Shown here: positions 61,501-64,000 of the stretch, one piece after another
How the letters are laid out: each line of letters opens with the position of its first letter
Position numbering within the stretch: the first letter of the stretch is position 1
Assembly (NCBI GenBank): GCA_030267565.1
Contig: BRXU01000005.1
Coordinates: forward strand, 4,095,501 to 4,159,500
Length of the DNA: 64,000 nt
Reading direction: 5' to 3'
DNA from: Pleodorina starrii
Taxonomy: Eukaryota > Chlorophyta > Chlorophyceae > Chlamydomonadales > Volvocaceae
Notes under the pieces: generated by a model
Seen by the model: only the letters and a program-made list of their open reading frames with translations
Databases searched by the model: none
What the model was told of the DNA's origin: nothing
Position numbers and translations under genes: made by a program

Positions 61501-62686
61501 GCCTCGTGGGATTGTTGATGAGTTGCTCTTTCGCGCTGAATATTCTCTTTCTCCCTGCGGCGCGTATCCATGTACGTGCCGTAACGGGTGGACCCGCCCC
61601 GCAGCCCCAGAGGTAACCTATCTAACCCCGTCATGCACCCGTACGTCGGGCGAAGCCCTTATCTACCCGGTGATTCATGCTACGTACTCCTGCCAGAGCA
61701 GCATAGCATAGGCAGGACACGGACGCAGCGGAAGGTAGAGCCGTGCGAGCCTTACATGTTGCTCGTCCCATACCCGGACCCCGCCCTAGCCTGATCCCTC
61801 GCTGTGCCCCTGCGTTCTCGATGCTCACGTACGGCGAAGATAATCGAGTCAATTCAGCCATCCACTGCCCATCTCTTCCTTACGTACGTACCTGGCGTTT
61901 GCTTGACTTCCTCCTTCAGGCCCGGCAGGGACGCCAGGTACATGACGGACAGAGCGGCGGACGCTGCTCGGGCCACCCGGGTGTCGTACATGTCGCCACC
62001 TCCGGGGGTGGCGGCTTCCGCCGCCTCCATGCGGTCACTGTTCAGATCTGCCAGCAGCTTGGGCGCGTTGATGTTCCGGCGGGATGCGGTCCCTCCCAGT
62101 CGCGGAAAGAGCATTCGCACGCCAGGGATCGATGGTGTGACACCTGCGTGTAGGAGACGGCATGAATTGAGATTGACGTGGTAAGCCGGAGGTGCCGTAC
62201 TGGGGATACGTATGTATCTGTACGACGGGCGCTGCGGCATCACGGCAGCGATTATGCCTTTGATGTTTGCAGTACCCTCGCAGTTTATTACGCGTGCTAT
62301 GAGCGGGCCTGTTTACGCGTGTAGCCTGGGTCCTAACCCTGTGTCCGGCAGGTCCGAGGGGTTTTATTAAAATGTACGTCGGCTTCAGCCAGCCCACTCC
62401 GACAGAGCCCAGAATGTTTGCCTGCTGTCCTGACTGGAGAATTCATCGCATACGCGCACACTACTCGTGCACCGCATAATCCGACATGCTGCCCCCCGTC
62501 CATTGAATGACGACGACCTCGCCCCAGCCGGTCTCGCAGCAGTCGAAACGACTGCTCGACTTCTGGCGGAGATCTGAGAGCGAGAAACTATAACAGCTGC
62601 GTAGCGTAGCAATTCTTACCAACGTACTGCAGCACCGCAGCTAGCAGTGCCACCGCCACCGCCGCTTGCACAATTATGCGCGCCAT
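55600..62686 (-). CDS. Armadillo-like helical repeat protein with N-terminal hydrophobic segment
   Basis: Exons in coding order: 62686-62620, 62143-61884, 61248-60855, 60374-60234, 59649-59528, 59233-59065, 58659-58400, 57792-57473, 56921-56767, 56623-56402, 55778-55600. All join in phase, giving 762 aa. The N-terminus IIVQAAVAVALLAAVLQYVG is a signal peptide or membrane anchor. The rest is Ala/Leu-rich alpha-helical sequence of Armadillo/HEAT type: SAALSVMYLASLPG, ALLALAKLATGDPAFQAWLL, AAALVALLALQGELRAQLVAEGAL, AAAALVPLLG, ARADEDVAELFRGLGIG. Such repeats are protein-binding superhelices. Low-complexity insertions interrupt it (a Gln run in exon 3; Ser/Gly-rich DNSGSSSSSSSGGGDGDEGG in exon 7; acidic Gly-rich in exon 8). 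The exon 2 donor is ambiguous because GTACGTACGTAAGG offers several GT sites; only the last keeps the phase. Partner and role are unknown. Confidence 0.82.
59725..59805 (+). repeat. Dispersed repeat family F, copy 2
   Basis: CGGACCGGCCGGCGATGCCA, GTGCACCTTCATGATAT and GGATACCACAG occur in the same order as at 19079-19150. It lies in the intron between exons 4 and 5 of the Armadillo-like gene. Confidence 0.6.
60041..60075 (+). repeat. Dispersed repeat family E, copy 2
   Basis: GAGTTACAATGAGGGGCCAC and TAGGGTCCTG match 14503-14545 nearly exactly. It is followed by a CGCTGGCGCATCCTGAG segment not present in the other copy. Same intron as repeat F copy 2. Confidence 0.6.
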
Positions 62687-64000
62687 TTGGGGTTGTTACT
62701 TAAGCCAGCGCTTCCAATCCACAATGTCCGCAAAGTAATTATTATTCAAAGCTCTTAGATGTAAACACTAGCTAGTTGAATTAGGAAATAAGGTTACGCG
62801 GAAACGCCCAGGGGATTGAAATGTTTATGGAGACTACAAGTAACATCCGTAAAGAGCTTAAACATGGACATAAGGCGTTATGAATGTATAGCTAATAAAG
62901 TAGACAGGGTCTTAGGGAATGAAGTTATCAAACTTGCTTCGTCATCATATGAGGTAATCGAATTCTTGTATTTGAATGGTGGCAAGTCCGATTGAAGCAA
63001 AGAGGAAATGCGGGGCTTCGGTCAATCAAGCGTTGAGAAATGCCCGTACAGCCCTGGTACAGCTAGAGAATAGGGGTGTTTCTATGGGCCCGAAACCACA
63101 ATCTACGGGGACCTACGGGGTAGCTCGTCCCACCGTACCGTAGGAAAATCTTCCTACTTTGCTACGCCGACTTTGGCCCGTAGCAAAGTAGGCAGTCGTA
63201 GGATGGAGCTAGTGGAGCTAGTGGAGCGAGCTTATTAGTGCATCTTTCGCGCTTCCTTGGCCATCGACATACTCGGAAAAATGCGGGCTTTTCCCTTGGC
63301 TAATTGTTCATAAGGAGCGGCTTTTGAGCATGGAAATGAGCAATCCTCAGAGGCATTCATAGATATCTTGTGTTATACTAGAAGTTATCAAGTCATAGCA
63401 TATTAGCCTCTAACGCGAGGGCGCGTTTGCAAGCCATCACTAGACCATGAACAACTGGGGTTCCGCCATCTGGACAAGGACGACGTACCCGGCTATGAAA
63501 TAAATGAACAATGCGAACATTTGGAATATGTATTGGTGCATGACCATAAGCAGGGAATGACCTGCTCGTTTGTGGGAGCCATCCTTATATCGGCGTGGGT
63601 TCGAGGTGCCGATAGCTCTAATGGACTGTCCTAAATTTATGATACAATAACATAAGATTGCTTCCAGCAATAGGTGCAAAATTGTGTAGGTTCCACTATG
63701 GTTTCAGGAGGTCCATGGAAACGGCCCCTGTACGGATTCTACGCGCATTCTATGTACGAGGTAGATACGCCCGGAACCAAAAGCCATAGAAACACCCATA
63801 ATGTCTGCTTGGGGTTTGCCTGCACAATATTTTAGATACGTATTCAAGTTTAACTTGTCCGCCAGCAGGTATCATTTTAAGGGAAAGCTTCCCAGCTTCC
63901 ACTGTTCCACAAGCAAACCTTCGATCGCTTTCGGTTGTGGCACTTCCAACGAACAACGAACTGTTCGTAGTAAGGAAACAAACAGGCCTTCTTGACCAAT
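62687..64000. other. AT-richer right edge, no confident gene
   Basis: Upstream of the minus-strand Armadillo-like gene, so its promoter should be in the first few hundred bases. Composition is clearly more AT-rich than the gene bodies. Short open frames exist, for example 63440-63679 (-) with a hydrophobic C-terminal half, but lack recognisable domains. An inverted pair CTACTTTGCTACG / CGTAGCAAAGTAG lies at 63154-63166 and 63179-63191. Triplet-like GGAGCTAGT repeats follow. Confidence 0.45.

Noticed and set aside
63440..63679. 79-codon minus-strand frame with a hydrophobic half
   Set aside because: AT-rich region, no recognisable family, no splice partners; insufficient to call a gene.

Overview
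This window is nuclear DNA from a green alga of the Chlamydomonas/volvocine lineage. It carries a pherophorin (a hydroxyproline-rich matrix protein found in volvocine algae), a transmembrane kinase of the architecture expanded in Chlamydomonas, and a secreted SRCR-domain protein. Genes are intron-rich with GT-AG borders, exons are GC-biased and proline-rich linkers are common. TGTAA, the algal polyadenylation signal, follows two of the genes. Species cannot be resolved from the sequence alone. All exon borders below were read by eye from splice sites, reading phase and family conservation; none has transcript support.

Layout. (1) 1-2457 is gene-poor and repeat-bearing. (2) 2677-20634 (+) is one 19-exon gene for a receptor-like kinase of about 1735 aa. 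Its introns are crowded with repeats: a hAT-like MITE, a near-perfect 2 x 426 bp foldback, a telomere-like tract and a long AAT/ATT array. (3) 23358-28716 (-) encodes a secreted protein with a Pro-rich linker and two SRCR-like domains; a second copy of the same MITE lies at its 3' end. (4) 28717-35226 is repeat-rich and includes about 1.85 kb of ACGCT-type pentanucleotide satellite. (5) 35227-40380 (-) is a complete 9-exon 4-hydroxyphenylpyruvate dioxygenase gene. (6) 41387-44695 (+) encodes an unrecognised 952-aa low-complexity protein, divergent from the dioxygenase across about 1 kb. (7) 48700-53141 (+) is a 6-exon pherophorin gene. (8) 55600-62686 (-) is an 11-exon gene for an Armadillo-like repeat protein with an N-terminal hydrophobic segment. 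(9) 62687-64000 is AT-richer and has no confident gene.

Three of the six genes (kinase, SRCR protein, pherophorin) act at the cell surface or in the extracellular matrix. The dioxygenase is a conserved metabolic enzyme feeding plastoquinone and tocopherol synthesis. No operon-like organisation, CRISPR array, rRNA or tRNA was seen. The most unusual material is the repeat load of the kinase introns, the MITE that keeps the SRCR reading frame open, and the unrecognised 952-aa protein.
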